A model generated the notes under the pieces. The model was given only the letters and a program-made list of their open reading frames with translations, had not been told where the DNA came from and ran no database searches. Of a DNA stretch of 64,000 nucleotides, positions 18,191-27,092 are shown piece by piece. Position 1 is the first letter of the stretch. Each line of letters begins with the position of its first letter. The stretch lies in contig JAFEDR010000009.1 in assembly GCA_018241525.1 (NCBI GenBank), positions 310,001-374,000 on the forward strand, read 5' to 3'. Origin of the DNA: Pseudomonadota bacterium (GTDB lineage Bacteria; Pseudomonadota; Gammaproteobacteria; Steroidobacterales; Steroidobacteraceae). The position numbers and the translations under genes were made by a program.

Positions 18191-19297
18191 GTGGCCACCG
18201 CCGCACCGACCCGCTTCCAGCGGCTCCTGCTTCCCGGCTTCGCGTTCAAGGCAGTCGTGATCGGCGGCGGCTACGCCACCGGCCGCGAGCTGGCGGAGTT
18301 CTTCCTGCCGAGCGGACCCCTGGGAGGGGTGCTCGGCATGCTGCTCTCGATGGTGTGCTGGAGCGTCATCTGCATGGTGACGTTCCTGTTCGCGCGCGCG
18401 ACCCGCTCCTTCGACTACGGCGCGTTCTTCCGCGAGCTGCTCGGCCCAGCGGCGTTCCTGTTCGACATCGCCTACCTGAGCCTGGTCGTCATCATGCTCT
18501 CGGTGTTCGGCGCGGCCGCCGGCGAGATCGTCCATGCGCTCTTCGGCTGGCCGACGCTCGCCGGCACCCTCGGGCTGGTCGCGTGCATCGCGCTCGTCGC
18601 CGCCTTCGGCAACGAGTCGGTCGAGCGCCTGTTCAAGTACGTCACGTACTTCCTGTACGCGGTCTACGCGATCTTCGTGGTGCTCGCGCTCACGCGCTCG
18701 GGCGATCGTGTCGTCGCCAGCTTCGCGGCGCCGCAGCATCCGGACGGCTGGGTGGTGGGCGGCCTGACCTACGCCGGCTACAACGTCGCCGGCGCGGTGG
18801 CCATCCTGTCCGTGCTGCGCCACCAGACGAGTTCGCGCGACGCCGTGATCGCCGGCCTGTTGGCGGGCCCGTTCGGCATGCTGCCGGCGGTGCTGTTCTT
18901 CATCTGCATGACCGCCTACTACCCGGAGATCGCGTCGGCAACGCTGCCGTCCGACTTTCTGCTCGGCAGGCTCGGCGTGCCGCTGTTCCACGTCTTCTTC
19001 CAGCTCATGATCTTCGCGGCGCTGCTCGAGAGCGGGACGGGCGGCGTGCACGCCGTCAACCAGCGCATCGCCGGCGTGCTCGGTGCGCGCGGAATCGCGC
19101 TGTCGACCACCGCGCGCCTCGCGCTCTCGGCAGGCCTGCTGGTCCTCGCGATCTTCGTCGCCACGCGCTTCGGCCTCGTCGCGCTGATCGCGAGGGGCTA
19201 CCGGGCGCTCGCGTGGATGTTCATTGCGGTGTACGTGATCCCCGTGCTGACCTATGGCAGCTGGCGGATCTACCGGTCGCGCGCCACCAGCCGCTGA
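18191..19297 (+). CDS. YkvI-like multi-pass transporter (APC-type fold)
   Basis: The best start is a GTG at 18191, giving 368 residues; a TTG at 18182 is an alternative and neither has a strong ribosome site. About ten hydrophobic helices are visible, beginning with LLPGFAFKAVVIGGGYATGRELAEFF, whose GGGYATGRE segment is characteristic of the YkvI family, a distant branch of the amino-acid/cation symporters. It lies 40 bases after the D-aminoacylase-like gene on the same strand and is probably co-transcribed. Uptake of the amino acid or acyl-amino acid released by the upstream enzyme is the natural inference; no substrate is established for the family. Confidence 0.82.
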   Translation: MATAAPTRFQRLLLPGFAFKAVVIGGGYATGRELAEFFLPSGPLGGVLGMLLSMVCWSVICMVTFLFARATRSFDYGAFFRELLGPAAFLFDIAYLSLVVIMLSVFGAAAGEIVHALFGWPTLAGTLGLVACIALVAAFGNESVERLFKYVTYFLYAVYAIFVVLALTRSGDRVVASFAAPQHPDGWVVGGLTYAGYNVAGAVAILSVLRHQTSSRDAVIAGLLAGPFGMLPAVLFFICMTAYYPEIASATLPSDFLLGRLGVPLFHVFFQLMIFAALLESGTGGVHAVNQRIAGVLGARGIALSTTARLALSAGLLVLAIFVATRFGLVALIARGYRALAWMFIAVYVIPVLTYGSWRIYRSRATSR

Positions 19298-19310
19298 ACC
19301 GCCCGCCGCC

Positions 19311-21095
19311 TCAGTTCGCGGGCGCGCCGAACGGCACGTACAGCGCGCTCGGATGCTTCGCGTCGTGGAAGAGCCGCACGCCGACCGGCCGCGCGTCCTG
19401 GCGCGTCTGGTCGAGCACGACTCCCGGCGCGTTGTAGTTCTTCTCGAGGTAGATCGAGTCGGGCGCGCCGAGCACGATACGCAGCCGGCTGCCCTTCTTG
19501 ATCTCCTGCGAGACGAACGTGAAGTTCTCGAAGCGGTACTCGACCGGGTCGTGCGTCGTGACCAGCTCCGGGCGGCGCTCGCTGGTCCGATAGCGCGCGC
19601 GTAGCAGCTGCGAGGTCAGCGGCAGGCTACTGCCGTCCGGGCGGATCTCGTAGATGCGCACCGCGAAGTCCGTGTCGGGCTGGTCGATCGCGATCCAGGC
19701 TTGGAGCCGGAAGAATCCGCTCACCTCGGTGTCACGCTCGAAAGGTGCCGAGTGGTACACGAGCTCGTGGCCGGAGCGCGCGTAGACGAGCGTCTGGTCG
19801 ATGAGGCTCTCCGGGTCGAGGCCGGCCTCGAGGGCCGCGCCCGACGTGTCGCGCGGGTCGTAGCTGTAGACATCCGGCTGACCCCGTCCCATGACCGCGC
19901 CGAGCGTGCCGCTAGCGAGCACGTCGGATGCCGATCCCTTCGAGTCGAGGTAGAACGGCCGTGACTCGCCGGTGACGGCAGCCAGCGAGTCGGCGTAGCG
20001 CCAGCGATCGGCGAACATGACGTAGTACGCCACCGGCTTCTTCAGGAATGTCGGCCGCGGACCGCGCTGCATCGTCCACGCGTACCACTCCCGATGCAGC
20101 CCCGGCAGATCCACGAGGCTCGCCGGCCCGAACTTGAGGCCACCAACTTCGTCGCGCGGCGTGCGCGTACCGGCGTGATCCCAGGGACCGATCACCAGGA
20201 AGTGCCGCGCCCGGCCCTCGGCCGAGGCGCTGCGCATGTATTCCTGGTAGTGGCGCAGCGCACCGGGCTGGTCGTCGTCATGGCTGCCGGTGATCGTCAG
20301 CACCGGGATCGTGAGCGCGGCGTACTCCGCGGCGGTCGGGTTGTAGCTGTCCCAGTACTCGTCCGCGTGCGGGTGTGCGAGCCACTCGCGGAAGATGTCC
20401 GGCGGGCTGCCCAGCAGCGACTCGACGCTGCGGAACGAGGCCCCGGACTCGAACCAGTCGCGGTACTTCGAGGCCCAGAAGCGCCAGTCGGCGAAGATGC
20501 GCTCCTGCGACGCACGGCCGCCGGTGAGCGTCAGCCACTGGATCAGGTACGGGAAATAGATCCCGTGGTTCATCGGAAAGTCGACGCTCGCGTAGGGCGA
20601 GGCCACCGGCACGATCGTGGCCAGGTGCGGCGGCCGTTCCTTGGCGGCAGCCCACTGGTCGTAGCCGGCATAGGAGCCGCCCCACATGGCGACCTTTGCG
20701 CCGCAGTACGGCTGCGCGGCGAGCCATTCAATCGCGTCGTAGGCGTCGTGCGCCTCCTGGATCAGCGGCCGGAACGTGCCCTCGGAATTGCCGCGCCCGC
20801 GCACGTCGACCGTCAGGAACGAGTAGCCGTAGCCCGCGAAGTAGGTACCGCGGTCGTGGTAGCTCTGCGAGATGTACGGCGTCATCGTGATGACGCACGG
20901 TCCAGACGCGGCCTTGCCGCGCGGCGTGTACAACGTCGCGTTCAGGTGAATGCCGTCGCGCAGCGGGATGCGCACTCCCCAGCGAATGTCGATGTCGCGG
21001 CCGTCCGGCGGACGCTCGTCCGCGACGGTCGGGAGCGCCACCGTCAGCATCGTTGCCACGAGCCACGTTGCCCGCCAGGTCTGTTTCGGTGACAT
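19311..21095 (-). CDS. Exported CocE/NonD-family alpha/beta hydrolase (S15-like)
   Basis: Starting at the ATG at 21095 (GCAGGAGC upstream) gives 594 residues with a signal peptide ending near VADERP (25). The alpha/beta-hydrolase domain has the nucleophile Ser141 in GGSYAG, acid residues in SHDDDQ (272-276) and His307 in GPWDHAG. A C-terminal jelly roll of the PepX_C type follows from about residue 350. CocE, alpha-amino-acid ester hydrolases and X-prolyl dipeptidyl peptidases share this layout. In this locus an amino-acid ester or N-terminal peptide hydrolase is most likely. It is convergent with the YkvI-like gene (13 bases) and 59 bases downstream of the epimerase gene, so probably in one reverse-strand operon with it. 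Confidence 0.9.
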   Translation of the reverse strand: MSPKQTWRATWLVATMLTVALPTVADERPPDGRDIDIRWGVRIPLRDGIHLNATLYTPRGKAASGPCVITMTPYISQSYHDRGTYFAGYGYSFLTVDVRGRGNSEGTFRPLIQEAHDAYDAIEWLAAQPYCGAKVAMWGGSYAGYDQWAAAKERPPHLATIVPVASPYASVDFPMNHGIYFPYLIQWLTLTGGRASQERIFADWRFWASKYRDWFESGASFRSVESLLGSPPDIFREWLAHPHADEYWDSYNPTAAEYAALTIPVLTITGSHDDDQPGALRHYQEYMRSASAEGRARHFLVIGPWDHAGTRTPRDEVGGLKFGPASLVDLPGLHREWYAWTMQRGPRPTFLKKPVAYYVMFADRWRYADSLAAVTGESRPFYLDSKGSASDVLASGTLGAVMGRGQPDVYSYDPRDTSGAALEAGLDPESLIDQTLVYARSGHELVYHSAPFERDTEVSGFFRLQAWIAIDQPDTDFAVRIYEIRPDGSSLPLTSQLLRARYRTSERRPELVTTHDPVEYRFENFTFVSQEIKKGSRLRIVLGAPDSIYLEKNYNAPGVVLDQTRQDARPVGVRLFHDAKHPSALYVPFGAPAN

Positions 21096-21154
21096 CCGGT
21101 TGCTCCTGCGTCGGGGCACGAATATCCGGCCGACCGCGCAGCGGCCGCCCATGC

Positions 21155-22186
21155 TCAGCCCGCGTGACTGCCCGGCCAGTTCGCGTGCGGGCCCCACACT
21201 TCGGGGGGGCAATCGAGATAGCCGTCGACGTAGGTCACGACCGGCGGCGGGTCCGCGGCGATGAACAGCGGCCCGTCGAGGTCGACGACGTCGCATAGCT
21301 GGCCGACGACGAACCCGGGCCCCACGGAGAGGCTCGTCCCCAGCATGTTGCCGACCATGACCTTGAGTCCGCGCCGGCCCGCCTCGCGGGCGATCGCGAG
21401 TGCCTCGGTCAGTCCGCCGCACTTGTCGAGCTTGATGTTGACGACGTCGAACCGCCCCTGGATCGCATCGAGCTCGCCGAGATGCAGGCAGCTCTCGTCC
21501 GCCGCCACCGGCAGCGGCAGCCGCAGGCCATCGAGCTCGGACTCCTGGCCGCGCCGGAAGGGCTGCTCGAGCAGCGCGACGCGGGCCTGCACCAGCGCGG
21601 GAATCAGCGGGCCGATGCTCGCGGCGGTGTAGCCCTGATTGGCATCGACGCCGAGCCAGACGTCGGGGCGTACCGCACGGACGGCACGCACCCGTTCGAT
21701 GTCGACATCCGCCTCGCCCGTGAGCTTGAGCTTGATGGCCAGGACCGAGCCGAGCGCCTGCGCACCGTACGCCATCACCGCAGGGTCCTCGGCGCCGAGT
21801 GTAACCGTCGTCAGCAGGGGTCGCACGGAAGGGAGGCCGGCCAGTGCCCACACCTCGGTGCCGCGCTCGCGGGCCTCGAGCTCCCAAAGCGCGCAGTCGA
21901 GCGCATTGCGCGCGCAGCCCGGCGGCAGCATGACCTGCAACGCCTCGCGGGTGAGGCCACGGCGGAGTTCGGCGGCGACTTCCGCCAGCCGCTGCGCGGC
22001 GAGCGCCGGCGTGTCGTTGAGGTAGTAGACGCCGGCGGCCTCCCCGCGGCCCCGGACCCCGCCGCGCGCGAGGGTCGCGATGACCACCGGCGTGGACTCG
22101 AAGGTGTACCCCGAGATCCGGAACGGCGTCTTGAGCCGGAGGTCCTCGAGCCGCACCTCGAGACCGAGGGTCGCTGCCGCGGTCAC
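21155..22186 (-). CDS. dgcA: Dipeptide epimerase / DgcA-type N-acetyl-Glu racemase
   Basis: This 343-residue cytoplasmic enolase-superfamily protein is of the MLE subgroup. The capping domain is at about residues 1-115, then a barrel with the KxK base pair K152/K154 (IKLKL), metal ligands D181 (VDANQ), E207 (LEQP) and D230 (ADES), and a second-face lysine in IKLDKCGG (252/255). This residue pattern is that of L-Ala-D/L-Glu-type dipeptide epimerases. The same family includes DgcA, reported to racemise N-acetyl-D-glutamate made by DgcN. A dgcN gene is present in this locus, which favours the DgcA reading, but epimerisation of peptidoglycan-derived Ala-Glu cannot be excluded. It sits between the membrane-anchored hydrolase gene and the CocE-type gene. 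Confidence 0.82.
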   Translation of the reverse strand: MTAAATLGLEVRLEDLRLKTPFRISGYTFESTPVVIATLARGGVRGRGEAAGVYYLNDTPALAAQRLAEVAAELRRGLTREALQVMLPPGCARNALDCALWELEARERGTEVWALAGLPSVRPLLTTVTLGAEDPAVMAYGAQALGSVLAIKLKLTGEADVDIERVRAVRAVRPDVWLGVDANQGYTAASIGPLIPALVQARVALLEQPFRRGQESELDGLRLPLPVAADESCLHLGELDAIQGRFDVVNIKLDKCGGLTEALAIAREAGRRGLKVMVGNMLGTSLSVGPGFVVGQLCDVVDLDGPLFIAADPPPVVTYVDGYLDCPPEVWGPHANWPGSHAG

Positions 22187-22223
22187 GGCAGCGGCCCAAT
22201 CGCCACGGCGTGGTGTCCAGGCA

Positions 22224-24197
22224 TCAGTACTGCACGGAGAAGTTCATCAGGTGCCCCGAAATCGCGACCCACAGGATCACGAGGCAGGCGAGCGCCAGCA
22301 GCACGCTCCACAGCTTCGCGAACCAACCCGACGGGCCTTTCCAGGTGGACAGCACGTTGTAGGCGGCTGCGGCGGAGCCGCCGACCGTGGCGATCAAGGT
22401 CAGCACGTGCAGGACCAGCACCAGCCAGTCCTTGGTCATGACTTTTTCCATGCCATTGCGGCTGAACATCATCATGACGAGCGAGACCCAGCCGATGAGT
22501 GCCGCGACCAACGCCAGCGCCCCGTAGCGCGACCAGCGCAGCGCGTTGGCGCGCTGGCCGGTATAGGGGAATGGCGCGCGGTAGCGGCGGCGGATCACCG
22601 CCGCGACCGGCCAGGCGATGACCGTTAGCAGCAGCACCGTGCAGGCGCCGACCGTGGCGGGGGTCAGCCACGAACCGGAAACCGAAGCCGGCGCTCGATC
22701 GAACACCATGATCCCGGAGAGCAGATCCGAGGAGACCCGCACCACGCGGCCGTCCTTGACGATCGCACCGACGCGATCATGGCCGCCCACCTCACGCCAG
22801 ACGAAGGGCGCGATCTCGCGGTATTTCTTCGGCGCGCCCGCCGGCGTGACCAGCATGCCCGGCACCGAAATCGTACCGTCAGCGTTTCCGACGACCTGCA
22901 GCTGCCCGAAGAGCCCAGCGGCGGATAGGAAGTTCGTCCACGCGCCGCGCGCGCTCAAATAACGGCCGGCGACCAGCTGGGCGTGCTCGGTTGCGGTCTT
23001 CGCGTCGATGGTGCCGTCAGTCGACGGCGCCGGGAAGTAGCGGTCGGCGAACTCCTCGAAAAGACGCTGACGCAGCCAGCCGGCCTGCATGCCGGCGCTG
23101 TTCACCGAGACGAACAGGCCGACGTGGTCATTCAGGAACAGCAACAGGTCGCTGTGGAACCACTCCGTGTCGCCACCATGCGCGATCACCCGGTGACCAT
23201 TGATGTCCTGGTCGTAGAAACCGAGCTCGATGCCATTCAGCGGCGCCATCAGCGACGTACGGGAATCGTGCATCTGGTGCGCGGTATCCGGCTTCAGGAT
23301 CTGCTCGCTGCCGAGCCGGCCATCCTCGAGGTGCGCGATCATGAACTTCGCCATGTCATCGCCCGTGGCGGACATGCTGCCGGCCGGCGGCATCGAGACG
23401 TACTCGAACGGCTCCGGCGGTTGCGTCGCGTCGGCATAGCCCTTCGACATCATCGGCTCGAGGCGCGCCGGCAGCGGCTGCTCGAAGCTCGAGTGCTCCA
23501 TGCCGAGTGGCTGGTAAATGTGGTTCTCGATGTACTTCTCGAAGGGCTCCCCCGAGACGCGCTCGACGATGTAGCCGGCGAGCGAAGCGCCGTAGTTGGA
23601 ATACGCCGGTGTCGTGCCGGCCTCGAAGACCCGGGTAGGAACCCAGCGCTTCATTTCCTCGGCGAGCGAACGGCCGGGAGGCTTGGTCGTGATCAGGCCG
23701 CGGATCGATTCCTCGAATCCCGGCGTGTGCGTCATCAGCTGACGGAGCGTGATCGGCTTGCCGTCGCGCGGCGGAATCTTGTAGTCGAGATACTGATTGA
23801 CGTCCGCGTCGAGATTCAGCTTGCCGGCCTCCACCTGCTGCATGACCGCCGTCCAGGTGAAGAGCTTCGAGACCGAGCCGGGCCGGAACAGGGTCGCCTT
23901 CGGATCGACCGGGGTGCGCTTCTCGAGGTCGGCGTAGCCGTAACCTTTCTCGAAGAGCACGGCCCCGTCCTTCACGACCACCACGACCGCACCGGCAATG
24001 GCGGAGCGCTCGATCGCCACCGGCATGAAGCCGTCCAGCCAGGAGGCGACGTCCTCTCGGGTCAGCGACGTGGCGACTGGCGGCGCGGCGGCGGGCGCGG
24101 CCGGAGGCGCATCCGCAACGCCATTCGCTGCCGGCGCCAGCACCGCGACCAGCGTGGCCACCGTCGTGATCCACGAATTCGACAGAGATTTGCGCAT
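22224..24197 (-). CDS. Beta-lactamase-fold serine hydrolase with C-terminal membrane domain
   Basis: Starting at the ATG at 24197 gives 657 residues. A signal peptide or anchor spans about 1-28. The catalytic domain (about 45-400) has S108-V-S-K111, a YSN motif (TPAYSNYGASLAGYIVE) and HGGDTEWF near the usual third motif. After a beta-rich linker, roughly the last 170 residues form four hydrophobic helices (TVGACTVLLLTVIAWPVAAVI; YGALALVAALIGWVSLVMM; LVLVLHVLTLIATVGG; LLALACLVILWVAI). The catalytic domain should therefore face the periplasm, tethered to the inner membrane. It is probably first in an operon with dgcA and the CocE-type gene, and divergent from the second XRE-cupin gene with its own operator-like repeat. 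Confidence 0.9.
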   Translation of the reverse strand: MRKSLSNSWITTVATLVAVLAPAANGVADAPPAAPAAAPPVATSLTREDVASWLDGFMPVAIERSAIAGAVVVVVKDGAVLFEKGYGYADLEKRTPVDPKATLFRPGSVSKLFTWTAVMQQVEAGKLNLDADVNQYLDYKIPPRDGKPITLRQLMTHTPGFEESIRGLITTKPPGRSLAEEMKRWVPTRVFEAGTTPAYSNYGASLAGYIVERVSGEPFEKYIENHIYQPLGMEHSSFEQPLPARLEPMMSKGYADATQPPEPFEYVSMPPAGSMSATGDDMAKFMIAHLEDGRLGSEQILKPDTAHQMHDSRTSLMAPLNGIELGFYDQDINGHRVIAHGGDTEWFHSDLLLFLNDHVGLFVSVNSAGMQAGWLRQRLFEEFADRYFPAPSTDGTIDAKTATEHAQLVAGRYLSARGAWTNFLSAAGLFGQLQVVGNADGTISVPGMLVTPAGAPKKYREIAPFVWREVGGHDRVGAIVKDGRVVRVSSDLLSGIMVFDRAPASVSGSWLTPATVGACTVLLLTVIAWPVAAVIRRRYRAPFPYTGQRANALRWSRYGALALVAALIGWVSLVMMMFSRNGMEKVMTKDWLVLVLHVLTLIATVGGSAAAAYNVLSTWKGPSGWFAKLWSVLLALACLVILWVAISGHLMNFSVQY

Positions 24198-24253
24198 CGA
24201 GAAGTCCCCCCGGACCGGTGGCGACGACCCGCTGGCCGCCGCGGTTTTTCTGA

Positions 24254-24287
24254 TCCGGATTAACGGTCCTATTCGGAAAATTGTCAA
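24254..24287 (-). promoter_or_regulatory. Promoter with inverted repeat (membrane hydrolase/XRE-cupin 2)
   Basis: On the reverse strand TTGACA (24287-24282) and GTTAAT (24264-24259) are 17 bases apart. An inverted repeat TCCGGAT-N10-ATTCGGA (24254-24260 and 24271-24277, one mismatch) overlaps the spacer and the -10. The layout mirrors the promoters at 10142 and 16270 but the repeat sequence differs, so it probably belongs to the second XRE-cupin regulator. Confidence 0.5.
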
Positions 24288-24388
24288 GCCGGGACGCGCC
24301 AGACCGCTGGTTGCTTGCGGCACCCGGCGGGCCTGCCTACCATGCGGCAACGCAATAGCCGCATCCTGAGGGGGCTCCCCTGCCCGAC

Positions 24389-25120
24389 GTGAAGACGCGC
24401 CGTTCCCGCACTCCGCGGCGGGGTCCGGCGGCCGCACACCGCGTGCCCGCGCGGCGTACCGCGAAGCCCACGCTGGGCGCGCTGCTGCGCTCGCTGCGCT
24501 CGCAGCATGGCTGGACGCTCAAGGAGATGAGCCGGCGCACCGGCATTCCCTTTTCGACCCTGTCTAAGGTCGAGCATGACCGGCTGACGCTGACTTACGA
24601 CAAGCTGCAGCAGCTCGGCGAGCGGCTCGGGCTGCGGATGTCCGAGTTGTTCGCGGAACCGGAACACGAGCCGCCGGCAGTTACGGCCCGCCGCAGCGTC
24701 GGCACGCTGGAAAACGCCGTCCGCGTCAACACCAAGAACTACGACTACTACTATCTCTGCACCGAGCTGCGCCGCAAGCGGATCATCCCGGTCGTCACCC
24801 GGATCCGGGCGCGCTCAGTCGATGAGTTCGGCCAGCTCGTGCGCCACTCCGGCGAAGAATGGCTGTACGTGCTCGAGGGGCGCGTCGATATCCACACGGA
24901 GTTCTACGACAAGCTGAGCCTGGAAAAGGGCCAGTCGGTGTACATCGACAGCAGCATGGGCCACGCCATTGTCGTCGGCGAGGGCTGCGAGGAGGCGATC
25001 GTCATCGGCGTCTGCTCGAGCGCTCAGGACGACCAGCTGCATGAGATCATCTCCGCTCACGGCGAGCCGGCGCCGGGCGACGCGACGGAAGGCGGCTCCA
25101 GCCGCCCCGGGCGCGGCTGA
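24389..25120 (+). CDS. XRE-family regulator with C-terminal cupin domain (second copy)
   Basis: The start is a GTG at 24389 with a purine-rich GAGGGGG site further upstream. The 243-residue product repeats the layout of the regulator at 10223: basic tail, XRE helix-turn-helix (about 30-85; WTLKEMSRRTGIPFSTLSKVE) and cupin domain (about 120-215; GEEWLYVLEGRVDIHTEFYD, then GHAIVVGEG). The shared CTEL, HTEFY and GHA positions show the two are paralogues. It is divergent from the membrane-anchored serine hydrolase, whose promoter carries an inverted repeat at 24254-24277. It likely controls that operon (hydrolase, dgcA, CocE-type). Ligand unknown. Confidence 0.87.
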   Translation: MKTRRSRTPRRGPAAAHRVPARRTAKPTLGALLRSLRSQHGWTLKEMSRRTGIPFSTLSKVEHDRLTLTYDKLQQLGERLGLRMSELFAEPEHEPPAVTARRSVGTLENAVRVNTKNYDYYYLCTELRRKRIIPVVTRIRARSVDEFGQLVRHSGEEWLYVLEGRVDIHTEFYDKLSLEKGQSVYIDSSMGHAIVVGEGCEEAIVIGVCSSAQDDQLHEIISAHGEPAPGDATEGGSSRPGRG

Positions 25121-25174
25121 CGCGGATCCGCAACGCGCCGCCAGGATCACGGGCGGGCGCGGGGAGTACGAACC

Positions 25175-25441
25175 ATGGCAACGGGCTGGGCGGGCGACGG
25201 CGCCGTGCAGGATCAGATCGACGCGACCGTGAAGGACGGCGTCTCGCGTGCGAAGAGCCGTCTGCCGACCGGCCCGAGCGCGGCCAGCTGCGACGACTGT
25301 GGCGAAGCGATTCCGGAGGCACGCCGGCTCGCGATGCCGGGCGTGCGGCTCTGCGTCGCATGTCAGGCCGAGGTCGATAAGCAGGCCACGGCATTCAGCG
25401 GCTACAACCGGCGCGGCAGCAAGGACAGCCAGCTCCGCTGA
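25175..25441 (+). CDS. DksA/TraR-type C4 zinc-finger protein (YbiI-like)
   Basis: This is an 88-residue protein with a GGGGAG site before the ATG. It has a short helical N-terminus and one zinc finger with Cys39, Cys42, Cys60 and Cys63 in the order CDDCGEAIPEARRLAMPG then RLCVACQ. That is the C-terminal finger of the DksA/TraR family, and the length matches the YbiI subgroup. It lacks the long coiled coil that DksA inserts into the RNA polymerase channel, so a DksA-like transcriptional effect is not assured. It lies 54 bases after the XRE-cupin gene on the same strand and may be read through from it. Confidence 0.88.
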   Translation: MATGWAGDGAVQDQIDATVKDGVSRAKSRLPTGPSAASCDDCGEAIPEARRLAMPGVRLCVACQAEVDKQATAFSGYNRRGSKDSQLR

Positions 25442-25449
25442 GAGCACGT

Positions 25450-25470
25450 TGCGGTAACGCCGCTACCGCA
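25450..25470 (+). terminator. Hairpin after the zinc-finger gene
   Basis: A seven-base-pair stem (25450-25456 with 25464-25470) and seven-base loop begin nine bases after the stop. The rest of the gap to 25636 shows nothing recognisable. Confidence 0.35.
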
Positions 25471-25636
25471 CCGGCATGCCAGCAGAAGCAATCGTTCGTT
25501 CCGCGCCAGCGCTCGCATCCGCGACACTGCATCCCGGCGCCCGAGCGACGCGCCGCGCGCGGACCGTGTAAGTCCCCCCTCGCACGAATCCGCCGGCGCG
25601 CTCTCGGGATGCCACCCTCCCCGGCGCCAGGCGGAC

Positions 25637-27064
25637 CTACGGTCGGCCGACGCTCAGCTGGTCCGCGAGTCGCACCGCCGCTTCGCGCAGCTCGCCCACC
25701 GCGGTGATGTCCCAGTGGTCCGCGCGCAGCAGCGGCCCGAGATAGAAGAGGTTCGCTGCCGCGCGACCGTCGGCGGCCAATACCGCACCGAGCGGCGCGG
25801 TCCGAATGCCGAGCCGGAACTCATCCGGCACGACACGGCCCCGGGCGAGCAGCGATCGCCACAGCCTGTCGGGGAAGTGGGTCACGTCGTGGTCGGGCCC
25901 CGTGGCGTTGACGACCTCGACCGCGTCGAGTGCCTGCGGCGCCCCGCCACCGCGCGGCCGCCACGTGACGCGGACCAGGTCGCCCACCGACCTCAGGGAC
26001 TCGATGCGGCCCGCGTGCAGCCGAACCCGTCCTTCGGCCCGCAGGGCCTCGATGCGGGCGAGCACCTCACCCGGCAGGCGGTGGCGATGCACGTCCCAGT
26101 AGGAGCGGACGTGGCGCAGGAAGCGGGCGCGTTCGACCGGTGCGAGTGCTCGCCAAAGCGCGGGCATCTCGCGTCGCATGAGGGTGATGACCTGGCGCCA
26201 GTCGCCGCCGCGACGCTCCGTGTCGTGGGCGAGCACCCGCGCGGCAGCGAACAGCCTGCGGGTCGATCCGCCCGCCTCGTGCAGGCCGCCCGAATCAGCC
26301 AGCGCCAGCGCCGCACGCTCGGACTGGCCGGGGGCGAGCAACCCGTGTCGCGAGATCGCGTGCACCTCGACCTTCGCGTCGCGCTCGACCGCGGCGCACA
26401 CGACGTCCACCATCGTCAGCCCCATACCGAGCACGACGAGCGGTCGGCCGAGCGGATTCGGGCGCGGCTCGGCCCAGGGATCGCGGCGCTGGTGACCCGC
26501 CGCCAGCTCGGCGCGGATCCCGGCCGGCAGCCGCGGCGCCGATGCGCCGGTGGCGAGTACCACCCGATCGGACTCGATGCGCGTCCCGTCGGCCAGCACG
26601 ACCGCGCGAGGCTCGCCCTCCCCGTTCAGCTCGAGGTCGACGACCTCGGCCCTGATGCGCCGCAGCCGAACGCTGGGGTCGGCCGACTCCTCGGCCTCGC
26701 GGAGTATCGACGACAGGTAATCGCCGAAAAGCGCGCGGGGCAGGAACGCCTCGCCGCTGATCCCGGCGCGACGAACTCGCGCATAGCGCAGGAATTCCTC
26801 CGGATCGGACGGCGTCGCCGACATCCGCGCGGCCGGGACGTTCAACAGATACTCGTGATCGCGCCGTGCGTAGGCAACGCCTCGGCCGACCTCGGCGCCG
26901 CGCTCGATGAGCTCCACCTCGAGCGGCGCACCCTGGTGGCGTCGCAGCAGGTGCGTAGCGAGGGCCGCGCCGGAGAATCCGGCGCCCACGATCGCGACCG
27001 TCGTCACGCGGCTGGACCTCGGCCGACGGAAGTACCGACCTCCGCGGATGCGTTCCGCTTCCAT
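25637..27064 (-). CDS. FAD/NAD(P)-binding oxidoreductase, YdhS-like
   Basis: The 475-residue protein begins with a dinucleotide-binding motif (VAIVGAGFSGAALA, about residues 23-36), followed by RDHEYLLNVPAARMSATP, a hallmark of the COG4529 (YdhS-like) FAD/NAD(P)-binding family. LATGASAPRLP and a second nucleotide-binding stretch (RPLVVLGMGLTMVD) complete the two-domain layout. The ATG at 27064 is used here; a GTG at 27006 would begin directly before the FAD motif and is also plausible. It follows the YeeE/YedE pair by 28 bases on the same strand, so it probably belongs to the sulfur operon, perhaps oxidising or reducing a sulfur or amine compound. No substrate is known for this family. Confidence 0.83.
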   Translation of the reverse strand: MEAERIRGGRYFRRPRSSRVTTVAIVGAGFSGAALATHLLRRHQGAPLEVELIERGAEVGRGVAYARRDHEYLLNVPAARMSATPSDPEEFLRYARVRRAGISGEAFLPRALFGDYLSSILREAEESADPSVRLRRIRAEVVDLELNGEGEPRAVVLADGTRIESDRVVLATGASAPRLPAGIRAELAAGHQRRDPWAEPRPNPLGRPLVVLGMGLTMVDVVCAAVERDAKVEVHAISRHGLLAPGQSERAALALADSGGLHEAGGSTRRLFAAARVLAHDTERRGGDWRQVITLMRREMPALWRALAPVERARFLRHVRSYWDVHRHRLPGEVLARIEALRAEGRVRLHAGRIESLRSVGDLVRVTWRPRGGGAPQALDAVEVVNATGPDHDVTHFPDRLWRSLLARGRVVPDEFRLGIRTAPLGAVLAADGRAAANLFYLGPLLRADHWDITAVGELREAAVRLADQLSVGRP

Positions 27065-27092
27065 CGCGGAGCGGCCGTAGCGGCGGACGGAC

